Below are positions 57,065 through 64,000 of a stretch of DNA of 64,000 nucleotides, piece after piece. The stretch comes from Deltaproteobacteria bacterium. Its GTDB lineage: Bacteria; Myxococcota_A; UBA9042; DTJE01. Both the position numbers and the translations under genes were made by a program. The DNA lies in the NCBI GenBank assembly GCA_029547805.1, contig JAKPOP010000001.1, positions 186,001-250,000 on the forward strand. Reading direction: 5' to 3'. Position 1 is the stretch's first letter. Each line of letters opens with the position of its first letter. The notes below the pieces were generated by a model. The model saw only the letters and a list, made by a program, of their open reading frames with translations, ran no database searches and had not been told where the DNA came from.

Positions 57065-57652
57065 GTGGGGACCCCGCCTCGGGTGATCTTCGCCGAGAAC
57101 GAGGACTCCTTCACCTGGAACGTCGTCGAGTGCCTCCCGGTGCCCCGGGATGCGGTGCGGCTGGTCCGGGGCCGGGTGCTGGCGGCGGACCCGGCGGCCC
57201 TGGAGGGATTCGACGTGCTGGTGGTGGGGCCCGGGCCCACGGACCCGATCCGGGCCGGGCTGGTGGGGCTGGTGGAGGAGGCCGCCCGTCGGGGGCTGCC
57301 CACCCTGGGCATCTGCCTCGGGCACCAGGCCCTGGGGCTGTGCTTCGGGGCGCGGCTGGTCCGGGTGGAGCCCGTCCACGGCCGGGCCGACCCGGTGTCT
57401 TTCGGCCCCTCCCGGTGGTTCCCGGGGCAGGAAGGGGTTCACGAGGCCATGCGATACCACTCCCTGGTTCTGACCGACGTGCCGCCGCCCCTGCGGGTCG
57501 TGGCGGCCACCGTTGACGGCCTCCCGATGGCCGTGGAGCACCCGGATCTGCCCCTGGCAGGCCTGCAGTTCCACCCGGACTCCCACGGGACGCCTCGGGG
57601 ACGGGAGGTCGTCCGGGCCTTCTTCGACGCCGTGGTGGGGAGGGGGCCGTGA
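57065..57652 (+). CDS. pabA: Aminodeoxychorismate/anthranilate synthase glutamine amidotransferase subunit
   Basis: 195 residues, class I glutaminase. Opens with VIFAENEDSFTWNVVE; the active-site cysteine is in GICLGHQ, the catalytic His in LQFHPDS, and the oxyanion region in VVGPGPTDP. It releases ammonia from glutamine for the PabB partner. GTG 57065 with AGGAG seven bases upstream was chosen over an upstream ATG because the domain starts here. The stop overlaps pabB (GTGA). Assigned as PabA rather than TrpG because of the downstream genes. Confidence 0.92.
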   Translation: MGTPPRVIFAENEDSFTWNVVECLPVPRDAVRLVRGRVLAADPAALEGFDVLVVGPGPTDPIRAGLVGLVEEAARRGLPTLGICLGHQALGLCFGARLVRVEPVHGRADPVSFGPSRWFPGQEGVHEAMRYHSLVLTDVPPPLRVVAATVDGLPMAVEHPDLPLAGLQFHPDSHGTPRGREVVRAFFDAVVGRGP

Positions 57653-58659
57653 CCCTCTCCGACCTGGACCGCCTGCCCTCCTTCGCCCTCCTGGGTCCCG
57701 GCTTCGGGGGGGACGGGTGGCGCCTCCTGGATCCCCTGGAGCCCTGCGGGGCCGCCGCCGCCCGCCTGGCCTTCGCCCCCTTCGAGGCCGCCGGGGACCG
57801 TCCGTTCCTCTTCGGGGCGGGACGGGAGTCCGTCCTGTCCGGGGCACCGGATGGCGATCCCTGGGAGGGGACGCCGCGGCTGGACCCTGCGGGGTATCGC
57901 GAGGCGGTGGAAGTCATCCGGGAGTCCATCCGGGCCGGGGACGTCTATCAGGTGAACCTCACCGTCCGGGCCGCCCTCCCCGGGGCCACGGGGCCCACGA
58001 TCCTGGCCGCCCTGTGCCGCCGGTGGGTGCCCCGCTTTGCGGCCTGGGTGCGCCTGCCCGACGGAACCGAGTTCGTGTCGGGGTCCCCCGAGCGCCTCTT
58101 CGTCACCGGGGGCGGCCGGGTGTTCTGCGAGCCCATGAAGGGCACCGCCCCGGCGGGGGAGGGTGACTGGCTGCTGGCCAGCGCCAAGGACCGGGCGGAA
58201 CTGGCCATGATCACCGACCTGGTGCGCAACGACCTGACCCCGGTGTGCCGCCCTGGCACCGTGGAGGTCCCCTGCGCCCGGCGCCTGCTGGACCTGCCCT
58301 ACGCGGTGCAGTCCGTCAGCGACGTGGTGGGCGACCTGCTGCCCGGTCTCTCTCCCCTGGACGTCCTGGCGGCCCTGCACCCGGGCGGATCGGTCGTCGG
58401 GGCTCCCAAGGGGGCGGCGCTGCAGGCCATCCGGCGTCTGGAGGCCGTACCCCGGGGGCCCTACTGCGGGGCGCTGGGCGTGCTGGAGGGCGACCATGCC
58501 GACTTCGCGCTGCTGATCCGCACCGCGGTCCGGGGGGCAGACGGCTGGTGGTACGGCGTGGGGGGCGGCATCGTCCACGACTCGGACCCGGCGGCCGAGT
58601 GGGAGGAGGTGCGGGTGAAGGCGGGGGCGCTGGCATGCGGTACACCACGGTCCTCGTGA
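57649..58659 (+). CDS. pabB: Aminodeoxychorismate synthase component I
   Basis: 336 residues, chorismate-binding family, short form lacking much of the N-terminal domain. Motifs: GDVYQVNLT, SGSPERLF, EPMKGTA (the Lys of PxKGT marks aminodeoxychorismate synthase as opposed to PxAGT in anthranilate synthase), MITDLVRNDL, SVVGAPKGAA and GVGGGIVHDSD. It makes 4-amino-4-deoxychorismate for folate. It is translationally coupled to pabA and overlaps the pabC-like gene by 25 bases. GTG start. Confidence 0.94.
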   Translation: MTLSDLDRLPSFALLGPGFGGDGWRLLDPLEPCGAAAARLAFAPFEAAGDRPFLFGAGRESVLSGAPDGDPWEGTPRLDPAGYREAVEVIRESIRAGDVYQVNLTVRAALPGATGPTILAALCRRWVPRFAAWVRLPDGTEFVSGSPERLFVTGGGRVFCEPMKGTAPAGEGDWLLASAKDRAELAMITDLVRNDLTPVCRPGTVEVPCARRLLDLPYAVQSVSDVVGDLLPGLSPLDVLAALHPGGSVVGAPKGAALQAIRRLEAVPRGPYCGALGVLEGDHADFALLIRTAVRGADGWWYGVGGGIVHDSDPAAEWEEVRVKAGALACGTPRSS

Positions 58660-59276
58660 CCTCCCGGGGGCCCTTCCTCCTGGAGGGGCACCGGCGGCGC
58701 ATCGCCCCGGAGGGCCCCGAGGCCCTGGCGGCCCTGGATGCCTTCCTGCGGGACGCGGCGCCGGGAGTGTACGGGGTGCGCCTGGAGGGCAGATGTCTGG
58801 TGGCGGTGCGCCGGGAGGGCACCGCGCTTCGCGACGGCATCCCGACGCGCCTCGCCTCGTCTCCGGTGGCGGGCCTTTCGGGGCCTCTGCCCAAGCCTCC
58901 CTCCCCCGGTCCCTACGACGCCGTGCGGCTGCCGGGGGTGGTGACCCTGCTGACCGACCCGGCGGGGACGGAGGTCTGGGAGGCCTGCCGGGCGGCCGTG
59001 GTGTCCTGGGACGGGCGTGGCTGGGTGGTGCCGCCCCGGGACCGGCCGGCGGTGGACTCGGTGGCCCTGGCGGCCCTGCGTGACCTTCTGCCGTTGCGGG
59101 AGGCGCCCATTCCCGTGGCCTCCCGCGATCCCCTGGTACTGATCAACGCGGTGGCGGGGGTGGTGGTGCCCGCCGTGCCGGGGCGGGATTCCCTGCCGGG
59201 GGAGGCCCTCCGGGAGATTCGGGCGGCGCTGGACCCCGGGGCGGATCGGGCGGACCGGATCGGGTCGGGGCCTTGA
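58635..59276 (+). CDS. PabC-like (class IV aminotransferase fold) protein without an obvious PLP lysine
   Basis: 213 residues in the pabC position. The fold pattern is there: opening TTVLVT...LLEGHRRR, WEACRAAVVSWDGRGWVVPP, PAVDSVALAALRDLL and a final LVLINAVAGVVVP. It contains only one lysine (in PLPKPPSPG), which is not obviously at the PLP position; the segment where the Schiff-base Lys normally sits has no other Lys. It may be a divergent aminodeoxychorismate lyase or have lost activity. The ATG overlaps pabB, so it belongs to the same operon. Confidence 0.7.
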   Translation: MRYTTVLVTSRGPFLLEGHRRRIAPEGPEALAALDAFLRDAAPGVYGVRLEGRCLVAVRREGTALRDGIPTRLASSPVAGLSGPLPKPPSPGPYDAVRLPGVVTLLTDPAGTEVWEACRAAVVSWDGRGWVVPPRDRPAVDSVALAALRDLLPLREAPIPVASRDPLVLINAVAGVVVPAVPGRDSLPGEALREIRAALDPGADRADRIGSGP

Positions 59277-59696
59277 GAAGGCCGACAGGTCGCGGGGGTC
59301 GGGTCCGTGGCAGCGCACCGGGCAGGCGGAGGCGGCCCGGGTGGGACTCCCCACCGCAGTCACCGCAGGCAGTGGGAAGAGGGGTCACGCACGACTCGGG
59401 CCTGCCGTGTCACCCATGCCGGTTGCGCCATCGCGGGGGCTGGATTCGAGCCAGCGACCGTCGGGTGATGAGAGCCCATTTTCTCCATCCCGGTCACCCT
59501 GTGGTCAGGGATTGGTCAAACCGCGCCGAGGGAGATCCCGTCGCCGCAGGGGCTGGGCCGGACCCTCCTCCGGGGAAGTCGCGCCCCGGTCCAGGTCGGG
59601 TGGGGCATCCCGAACTGCGGCACGCCAACCACTGGACACTCCAAGGGAATCAGGCTCATCGTCGGCGAATGAAAAGTCTTCTGCCTTCGGTGTCGC
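59277..59696. other. Gene-free stretch at the core/accessory boundary
   Basis: 420 bases with no supportable gene. It contains the tRNA 3' remnant at 59433-59475, described separately. The remaining sequence showed no convincing promoter, hairpin or coding frame. Confidence 0.5.
59433..59475 (-). tRNA. 3'-half remnant of an initiator-tRNA(fMet)-like gene
   Basis: On the minus strand the sequence contains a perfect T-arm (GCTGG, loop CTCGAAT, CCAGC), the CCCCGC acceptor 3' strand, a GGTC variable region and an anticodon-arm-like GGG...CCC around CTCATCA, all closely matching the 3' half of bacterial initiator tRNA. The 5' acceptor strand and D-arm are absent and the anticodon loop is two bases too long. 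It is thus not functional, but is the kind of fragment left at the far end of an island that integrated into a tRNA gene. Confidence 0.65.
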
Positions 59697-60158
59697 ATGG
59701 CGAAGAAGGAATGGGGCTTCTACGGGCGGCGCGACGAACTGGAATCGCTGACCCGGATCCTGCAGCGCAACCGCTGGTTCTTCGAGAAGGTCACGGGGCG
59801 CCGTCGCATCGGCAAGACCAGCCTTGTCCAGGAAGCGCTCAAGTCCATCCGGCGGGAACGCGTCGTCTATGCCCAGATCCCCGACTTCGACCCGGCCGGC
59901 GTGATCTCGGCCGTGCGGGACTTCTACTCGATGTTCGGCGTCGCCGGCCACGAGCCCCATGACCTGAAGTCCCTGGACGTCAGCATCGCGGCACTGGTCC
60001 GGGAGGGCTGGATCGTGGCGCTGGACGAGTTCCAGTACTTCCACCGGTCCTCGCCAGGGTGGGTCACTTTCCGGTGGCCGGAACCTCCGCCAAAACGGCC
60101 GACACTCGAACGAGGCTCGAGACCTCAGGCTGTCGTTCGCTCATCGAGCGCAACCTAG
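59697..60158 (+). pseudogene. Truncated archaeal-type (DUF234-associated) AAA ATPase
   Basis: The first ~120 residues match ATPases of the ExeA/archaeal ATPase class: YGRRDELESLTRIL, Walker A TGRRRIGKTSLV, and Walker B WIVALDEFQYFHR. Intact members have 400-470 residues. Family similarity stops right after FQYFHR, at about 60055, where an IS21-like end sequence begins. The remaining ~35 codons to the stop at 60158 are unrelated and overlap the 3' end of the opposite gene. The gene is broken and presumably inactive. Confidence 0.75.
60058..60104 (-). mobile_element. IS21-family-like terminal fragment
   Basis: Read on the minus strand from 60104, the sequence begins TGTCGGCC and runs through GGTTCCGGCCACCGG to AAGTGACCCACC, the type of motif found at the ends of IS21-family elements. 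Only this ~47-bp end is present; no istA/istB genes occur nearby. It abuts the break in the ATPase gene, so an IS-mediated deletion is likely. Identification is from memory of such ends and needs a search. Confidence 0.45.
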
Positions 60159-61456
60159 GCGGGCAGATACCGGCGATCGACGAGACCTCGGTTGACAAGC
60201 GCGCTCCGTACCGTAAAGGCCGATACGCCATAGTGGTCTGCTGCGCCCTCGATGTCGGAGTCCGACGGGTTGGGGAGCGGCAACAGCCGGACGAGGCCTT
60301 CCGTGGGGCAGAGGAACTCCTGGGCGAACGACCGCTGGACCTTCTGGCGGGCCGTAGACGCATCCGTGATGGGCAGCACCGCGTCCGCAGGTGGTCCGTC
60401 CAGGGCTTCCGCCAGGAGCCGCGCTGCCTCGAAGCGGCGAGAGTTCGGGTGACGCCTGATTCCGTGGAACTTCACTCGATTGGGGGCATCGGGGGAACGG
60501 AAGCCAGCCCCGAGGGGACCGGAGGTCGGTTGGTCTGCCATCACGTCGTACCCGACCAACTCGGAAATGCGCTCCGAAGAGACCGGTTCATCGGATGAGA
60601 GCCCGACCTCTCTCCGTGCAAGACCAGCCAGCGCAGCACCGCGCTCCCATGGTCTGGTGAAACGATGGTGACCATCGCGCCAGACTCGGCAGACGCCTTC
60701 CAGCGCGGCCAGATCCAGATTCGAACCCGGCTCCAGGCTCTTGTCCCTGAGGTACTCGATGGTGTTGCGGATCGCAGGCGCCCGGGCGGCCGCCATCGTT
60801 TCCTCGAGCGCTGCCTCGCCCATCCACGTGCCCGCCGATACGATGGCGGAGAGGTCGTCTGCGTCGATCGCGTCCGGGTCGAAGCCGAGGAGGGCCTCCC
60901 GGCGTCGCCTGGCTCCGGCCATCGGATCGCGACGCTCTGCCAGGACCTCTCGCCAGCCTTCCGCGAGGTCTGCTGCGTCCACACGTCGTGAGGAGAGCCT
61001 TGCCAACAGCAGCGACATCAGGTCATCGACCGCCCGTTCAAACGTCGTCGCACTGATCGTCCCCTCGGTGTTTCGAAGGTACCGAACCGGTGGCCTGTCA
61101 CTCATCGTGTCATGGAGGGACAGGCCAATGGTCTCCCCATCGGACGCGAACTGGAGTGCTGGCCAGACGAAGCCGCCGCCGGCACCGCCGATCTCATGAG
61201 CCATCCGCCAGTCGGGATCGATCTTGGGGGGCAGAGGCTCCCAGCGCAAGCGCCACCAGTTCGCCATCAACCAGATCCCGAGGTGCAGCATCGAGACGCG
61301 TGTGGTCGACCGGACGGTGGCGGCCGACAGGTCCAGGAGTTCGGTCAGAGCGACTCCGCCCCACCGTATCTCGAGCTCCCCGAACGTCTCGCGTTCCGCC
61401 GGGGATCCGTGGAGACGTTCGAGCCAGTCCACACGGAACTCGAAGACATCCTTCAT
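60155..61456 (-). CDS. Hypothetical protein with IrrE/ImmA-like C-terminal features
   Basis: 433 residues, cytoplasmic. An N-terminal region with WGG, HLGIWLMANWWRLRWEP and WRMAHEIGGAGGGFVWPAL is well structured and looks conserved. The C-terminal ~90 residues (ARQKVQRSFAQEFLCP ... IEGAADHYGVSAFTVRSALVNRGLV) resemble the end of ImmA/IrrE metallo-endopeptidases, in which a helix-turn-helix-like unit follows the catalytic helix. The HExxH zinc motif is absent, so peptidase activity is unlikely. It starts inside the stop of the upstream 139-residue gene (ATGA). The accessory neighbourhood suggests a defence or toxin-antitoxin role; the function is unknown. Confidence 0.8.
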   Translation of the reverse strand: MKDVFEFRVDWLERLHGSPAERETFGELEIRWGGVALTELLDLSAATVRSTTRVSMLHLGIWLMANWWRLRWEPLPPKIDPDWRMAHEIGGAGGGFVWPALQFASDGETIGLSLHDTMSDRPPVRYLRNTEGTISATTFERAVDDLMSLLLARLSSRRVDAADLAEGWREVLAERRDPMAGARRRREALLGFDPDAIDADDLSAIVSAGTWMGEAALEETMAAARAPAIRNTIEYLRDKSLEPGSNLDLAALEGVCRVWRDGHHRFTRPWERGAALAGLARREVGLSSDEPVSSERISELVGYDVMADQPTSGPLGAGFRSPDAPNRVKFHGIRRHPNSRRFEAARLLAEALDGPPADAVLPITDASTARQKVQRSFAQEFLCPTEGLVRLLPLPNPSDSDIEGAADHYGVSAFTVRSALVNRGLVDRRYLPA

Positions 61457-61872
61457 TGCCCTGCCTTCCGCCAGACCTCGAGGACGACTTCGCGGAACGG
61501 GTCGGTCGTGGGCATCGGGTAGCCGTGGTATTGACCGGTCTCGCGGTTCTCCAGTTCCGCCTCGAGGGGTTCTCCCGCTTCAGTCACCGACCAGATGTTC
61601 TGCGGAAAGTCCCCTACCCGCCGTTCACTCACGAGTCCGCGTTCGACGCCGGCCCTGAGCAACCGGAGGGTTTCCTCTCGCTCGAACACCTGGACGGTGT
61701 CGCAGAGGGTCTTGTCCGGGCGAGGGCAGGCCGGAGGAATCAGCCCGAAGTCACCGGGGTTCCGCTTGTGTTCGGGGTTGCCCCCGTACCGGATGGCCTC
61801 GATCAGGCGCGCGCGAGCCTCGTCGTCGAGTCGGCCGATCCGGCGTTTGATGTTGAAGCGAATTCTGCTCAC
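61453..61872 (-). CDS. Hypothetical 139-residue protein, partner of the IrrE-like protein
   Basis: 139 residues from GTG 61872 (GGAG five bases upstream). Contains a striking motif IRYGGNPEHKRNPGDFGL followed by PPACPRPDKTLCD and, later, a winged-helix-like run (RLLRAGVERGLVSERRVG). Ends with a charged stretch. I do not recognise a named family. Lys/Arg-rich segments near the N-terminus could bind nucleic acid. It is the first gene of a two-gene operon with four-base overlap and its own good promoter, the usual arrangement for a two-component toxin-antitoxin-like or defence module. Confidence 0.75.
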   Translation of the reverse strand: MSRIRFNIKRRIGRLDDEARARLIEAIRYGGNPEHKRNPGDFGLIPPACPRPDKTLCDTVQVFEREETLRLLRAGVERGLVSERRVGDFPQNIWSVTEAGEPLEAELENRETGQYHGYPMPTTDPFREVVLEVWRKAGQ

Positions 61873-61939
61873 GCCTGCTCCCAGTGCCCAGGAAGGCGTT
61901 CGAAGGAGACGCCGCCAACATCTGGGCTTCCTTGGAGAA

Positions 61940-61968
61940 AGCATAGGCCCTTGACGGATGGCGGTCAA
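61940..61968 (-). promoter_or_regulatory. Promoter TTGACC-N17-TATGCT with overlapping TTGAC/GTCAA palindrome
   Basis: -35 TTGACC (61963-61968) and -10 TATGCT (61940-61945) on the minus strand with exact 17-base spacing, 68 bases before GTG 61872. The -35 is one arm of an inverted repeat TTGAC-N8-GTCAA (61951-61968), a possible operator for autoregulation. Confidence 0.6.
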
Positions 61969-62166
61969 TGGTCGGAATGGCACCGGCCTGCCTGGGCTCC
62001 CGAAGAAAGTGCTGCATCGGGCCTTATCGGCCTGGAGCGGCAGATGATGGACCAAGCATACGTCTGACTCGGCGGCTTGCGGCGTGACCGCTCCCTCAGG
62101 TTTTCCGCCAGCCCCTGCACGAAACTGAACCCCAGGTTGATGTTCTCGCAAACCCCGACCGCCATC

Positions 62167-62196
62167 TTGACACCCGTCGGCGCCCCCGGCTACACT
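62167..62196 (+). promoter_or_regulatory. Promoter TTGACA-N18-TACACT for the nuclease/winged-helix gene
   Basis: Perfect -35 TTGACA at 62167-62172 and -10 TACACT at 62191-62196, spacer 18. Transcription should begin near 62203, exactly at the edge of the palindrome that follows. Confidence 0.75.
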
Positions 62197-62202
62197 ACTT
62201 AT

Positions 62203-62218
62203 AGGTAGAAATCTACCT
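62203..62218. promoter_or_regulatory. 16-bp palindromic operator AGGTAGA-AA-TCTACCT
   Basis: Perfect inverted repeat of 7 bp around an AA centre, lying at about +1 to +16 of the promoter. A further half-site GGTAGA (62222-62227) overlaps the ribosome site. The downstream gene encodes a winged-helix protein, so autorepression is the natural model. Confidence 0.65.
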
Positions 62219-62228
62219 GGGGGTAGAG

Positions 62229-63353
62229 ATGAGCCGGCAGGCAATCGAAGCATCGGTGGAGCAGATCCTGCGGGACGTGATCCCCGGCTTCCGCTCCAGG
62301 GTCCCCGAGCATTCCATCGTCGGCGGTCGCGTGGACCTGATGGCGGACGTCCAGGGCCGGCGCGTCGTGGTCGAGACCAAGAGAGTGCTGATCCCCGTGG
62401 TGGAAGACGTGATTGCGAAGCTGTCGATGGGTGCCCTACAGGCGCGTCGGCTTGCTGACGAGATGGATGCGGTTCCTCTCGTGGCAGTCCTCGTGCCGTC
62501 GCTGGGCCCCAAGACCATCGGTGCCGCGGTGGAGTTCATGGCGGCCCACCTGCCGGACGCAGGTTGGGCGCTGGTCGACCCGGCCGGGAACGCCAGGGTT
62601 CGCATCCCGGAACTTGGCATCGACATCGAGCGCCCCGTCGCCCGCATCGCGCGACCCCAGGCGGGGCGGTCCAGCGTCCGCCTGTTCTCCGACCTGAACC
62701 GCTGGCTGCTGAAGATCCTCCTGCTGGCGGACGCCCCGGCCGAACTGTGGGGCGGGCCGCGCCAGCCGATCCTGTCCAGCCCGGACCTGAGTCGGGTGGC
62801 AGGCGTGTCGCCTGAGATGGTCCGCCGCTTCGTGAGAGCGTTCGGCGAGCAGGATCTCTTGCGGCAGACCCCGCGGGGGATGCGCCTCGTCCGCCGGTCA
62901 GCCTTGCTGGACCTGTGGCGGGCCGACGAGGCCCTGAACACGCGACCCGCCGTGCCGGTGAGGCGCATGCTCGCGGGATCGGGTTCGTTGACGGACCTGT
63001 CGGGATTGGCAGACTTCCGGGAATGGGCGGTCGTGGCCGGATTCGAGGCGTGTCGCCTGCTCGGGGTGCTTCACGCGATCGTGCCGCCGCGGATCGAGGT
63101 CCACGTGGTCCTGCCGATCCCCGAAGTGATCCGGCGCCTTGGGCTCGAGGAGTGCGCACCCGCCGACGCCGACCTCTGGCTCCTCCCGACGCGGTATTCG
63201 CGTTCGATCCGGGGCGGCAAGGTGTTGCGCGACGGGGTGCCGGTGGCCGACGCCTTCCAGGCCGCGCTCGACGTGCTGCGCCACCCCGGTCGCGGCCAGG
63301 AACAGTCGGAGTACCTCCTGAAGGAGGTCCTGCATCTCGAAGGGGGTGACTGA
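62229..63353 (+). CDS. Nuclease-fold/winged-helix protein, probable regulator or antitoxin of an AbiE-like pair
   Basis: 374 residues. The N-terminal ~100 residues contain GGRVDLMADVQGRRVVVETKR, the D...ExK layout of restriction-endonuclease-like folds. A winged-helix region lies at ~150-245 (RWLLKILLLAD ... LSRVAGVSPEMVRRFVRAFGEQDLL). The C-terminal part resembles AbiEi-type antitoxins in length and position relative to a nucleotidyltransferase gene. GGGGGTAGAG precedes the ATG. The stop and next start overlap (tgATG). Regulation by the operator at 62203-62218 is likely. Whether the nuclease fold is active is unknown. Confidence 0.75.
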   Translation: MSRQAIEASVEQILRDVIPGFRSRVPEHSIVGGRVDLMADVQGRRVVVETKRVLIPVVEDVIAKLSMGALQARRLADEMDAVPLVAVLVPSLGPKTIGAAVEFMAAHLPDAGWALVDPAGNARVRIPELGIDIERPVARIARPQAGRSSVRLFSDLNRWLLKILLLADAPAELWGGPRQPILSSPDLSRVAGVSPEMVRRFVRAFGEQDLLRQTPRGMRLVRRSALLDLWRADEALNTRPAVPVRRMLAGSGSLTDLSGLADFREWAVVAGFEACRLLGVLHAIVPPRIEVHVVLPIPEVIRRLGLEECAPADADLWLLPTRYSRSIRGGKVLRDGVPVADAFQAALDVLRHPGRGQEQSEYLLKEVLHLEGGD

Positions 63354-64000
63354 TGCCAGGCCAACCACAGGACCCCGGGGAAGTCCTGGCGGACCTGGGC
63401 AATCTGATCGACGCGCTGGGCGCCTACCGGACGGTGGCCATCCTGACCGGCGGCTTCGTGCCCCTGATGTACCGCCGCATGCCAGATCTGGTGACGCCGC
63501 CGATGCCGCCGCTGCTGACCACGACTTCGACTGGACCGTGCCGACCCGCCTGGAGGTGCTGGGTGGCGAGGCGCTCGCGGAGCGGCTGCTTGACTCGAAG
63601 TTCGTGGCGATCCCGTCCGCCGGCACCGAGCCGCCGGTGCTGCGGTTCCAGCCCGAGCGGTTCGGGACCACGACGCTCGGGCCGACGTACGTGGAGTTCC
63701 TGGCACCCCTGGTCGGGGCCGATGTCGATCGGAAGGGCAATCCGAAAACGGTCGTCCGCGTCCAGCGCGGACTGACGGCCCAGGCCATGCGCTACCTGGA
63801 CCTGCTGTTCGTGGAACCGATCCTGTTCGACGCTGCCACGTTGCCGGAGCTGGGGCTCGCCGGGCTCACGAACATCCTGCTGCCGAACCCGGCGAGCTAC
63901 GTGATCCAGAAGCTGCTGGCCTGGCCGTCACGGGACGCGGGAAAGCGGGGCAAGGACCTCGCGTACGTGCACGAGGTGGCCGTCCTGACGCAGAAGCGCT
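63353..64000 (+). pseudogene. AbiEii-like nucleotidyltransferase, frameshifted and cut by the window end
   Basis: N-terminal part in the first frame: LGNLIDALGAYRTVAILTGGFVPLMYRR, with the TGG motif typical of AbiEii-like nucleotidyltransferases. After LLTT (about 63523) the sense reading continues in another frame as DFDWTVPTRLEVLGGEALAERLL, carrying the acidic DxD metal motif, then SYVIQKLLAWPSRDAGKRGKDLAYV to the window end. One missing base near 63522-63525 explains this. It is either a mutation or an assembly error. The partner gene upstream overlaps the start. Length and 3' end are unknown because the gene runs off the window. Confidence 0.7.

Larger units (their letters stand above)
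61873..62228. other. Divergent regulatory region between the two accessory operons
   Basis: 356 bases. The left part holds the minus-strand promoter at 61940-61968 and the right part the plus-strand promoter and operator at 62167-62218. The middle (about 61980-62160) has no supported gene; a 66-codon minus-strand frame there begins MAVGVCENINLGFSFVQGLA but lacks a recognisable domain and may be a gene remnant. Confidence 0.4.

Noticed and set aside
61965-62165. 66-codon minus-strand frame beginning MAVGVCENINLGF
   Set aside because: No ribosome site, no recognisable domain, and its tail lies over the promoter of the neighbouring operon; noted only as a possible remnant.

Overview
This is a very GC-rich window with dense gene packing, four-base start/stop overlaps and strong GGAGG-type ribosome binding sites. 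Several secreted lipoproteins carry long Asp/Pro/Gly-rich linkers after the lipidated cysteine, and one very large protein has a DUF4215-like EECDDGN-type cysteine motif. That combination, with no rRNA or complete tRNA to place it, suggests a Myxococcota-like (former Deltaproteobacteria) bacterium; the lineage is an inference.

Layout. 0.2-2.4 kb (-): two metal ABC permeases with fused winged-helix tails. 2.5-5.1 kb (+): metallophosphoesterase and ApbE flavin transferase. 5.1-12.5 kb (-): a compact run starting with a metal ABC ATPase, then the AmmeMemoRadiSam radical SAM enzyme, a tiny Tat-signal protein, a MEMO1-AMMECR1 fusion, a 1198-residue fusion of a spermidine-synthase-like membrane protein with an FMN-binding domain and a NapH/NosR-like Fe-S domain, and a small membrane protein. 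12.8-23.0 kb: GH28-like lipoprotein, two glycosyltransferases, a B12-radical SAM protein, the metal ABC binding protein and two envelope proteins. 23.2-28.2 kb (+): GNAT, hydrolase, AI-2E-like exporter, OPT transporter, PqqD-like protein. 28.3-42.5 kb: secreted trypsin, a three-gene operon with two unknown lipoproteins, a GAF histidine kinase, a frameshifted endo/exonuclease/phosphatase gene, and a 1725-residue lipoprotein.

42.9-55.0 kb is a defence island. A clipped GGDEF domain precedes one five-gene operon: SNF2 helicase with a DUF3883-type end, DarT toxin, DarG antitoxin, DUF1156 methylase and a HEPN-DUF499 ATPase. This is the helicase-methylase-ATPase (HMA) gene set with a complete DarTG module inside it. 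55.3-59.3 kb returns to core functions: CcsA/ResB cytochrome c maturation and a pabA-pabB-pabC-like folate cluster.

59.4-64.0 kb is a second accessory region. It opens with a 3' remnant of an initiator-tRNA-like gene, then holds an ATPase gene cut off next to an IS21-like end, an unknown two-gene operon (139-aa protein plus an IrrE-like protein) and, divergently, a nuclease/winged-helix protein with an AbiEii-like nucleotidyltransferase under a consensus promoter with a palindromic operator.

Functional links. ApbE next to the fusion protein implies covalent flavinylation and transmembrane electron transfer. The metal importer genes (binding protein, ATPase, two permeases) are all here in canonical transcriptional order but split among three loci. 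Core genes dominate 0-42 kb and 55-59 kb; phage defence and toxin-like genes dominate the rest.
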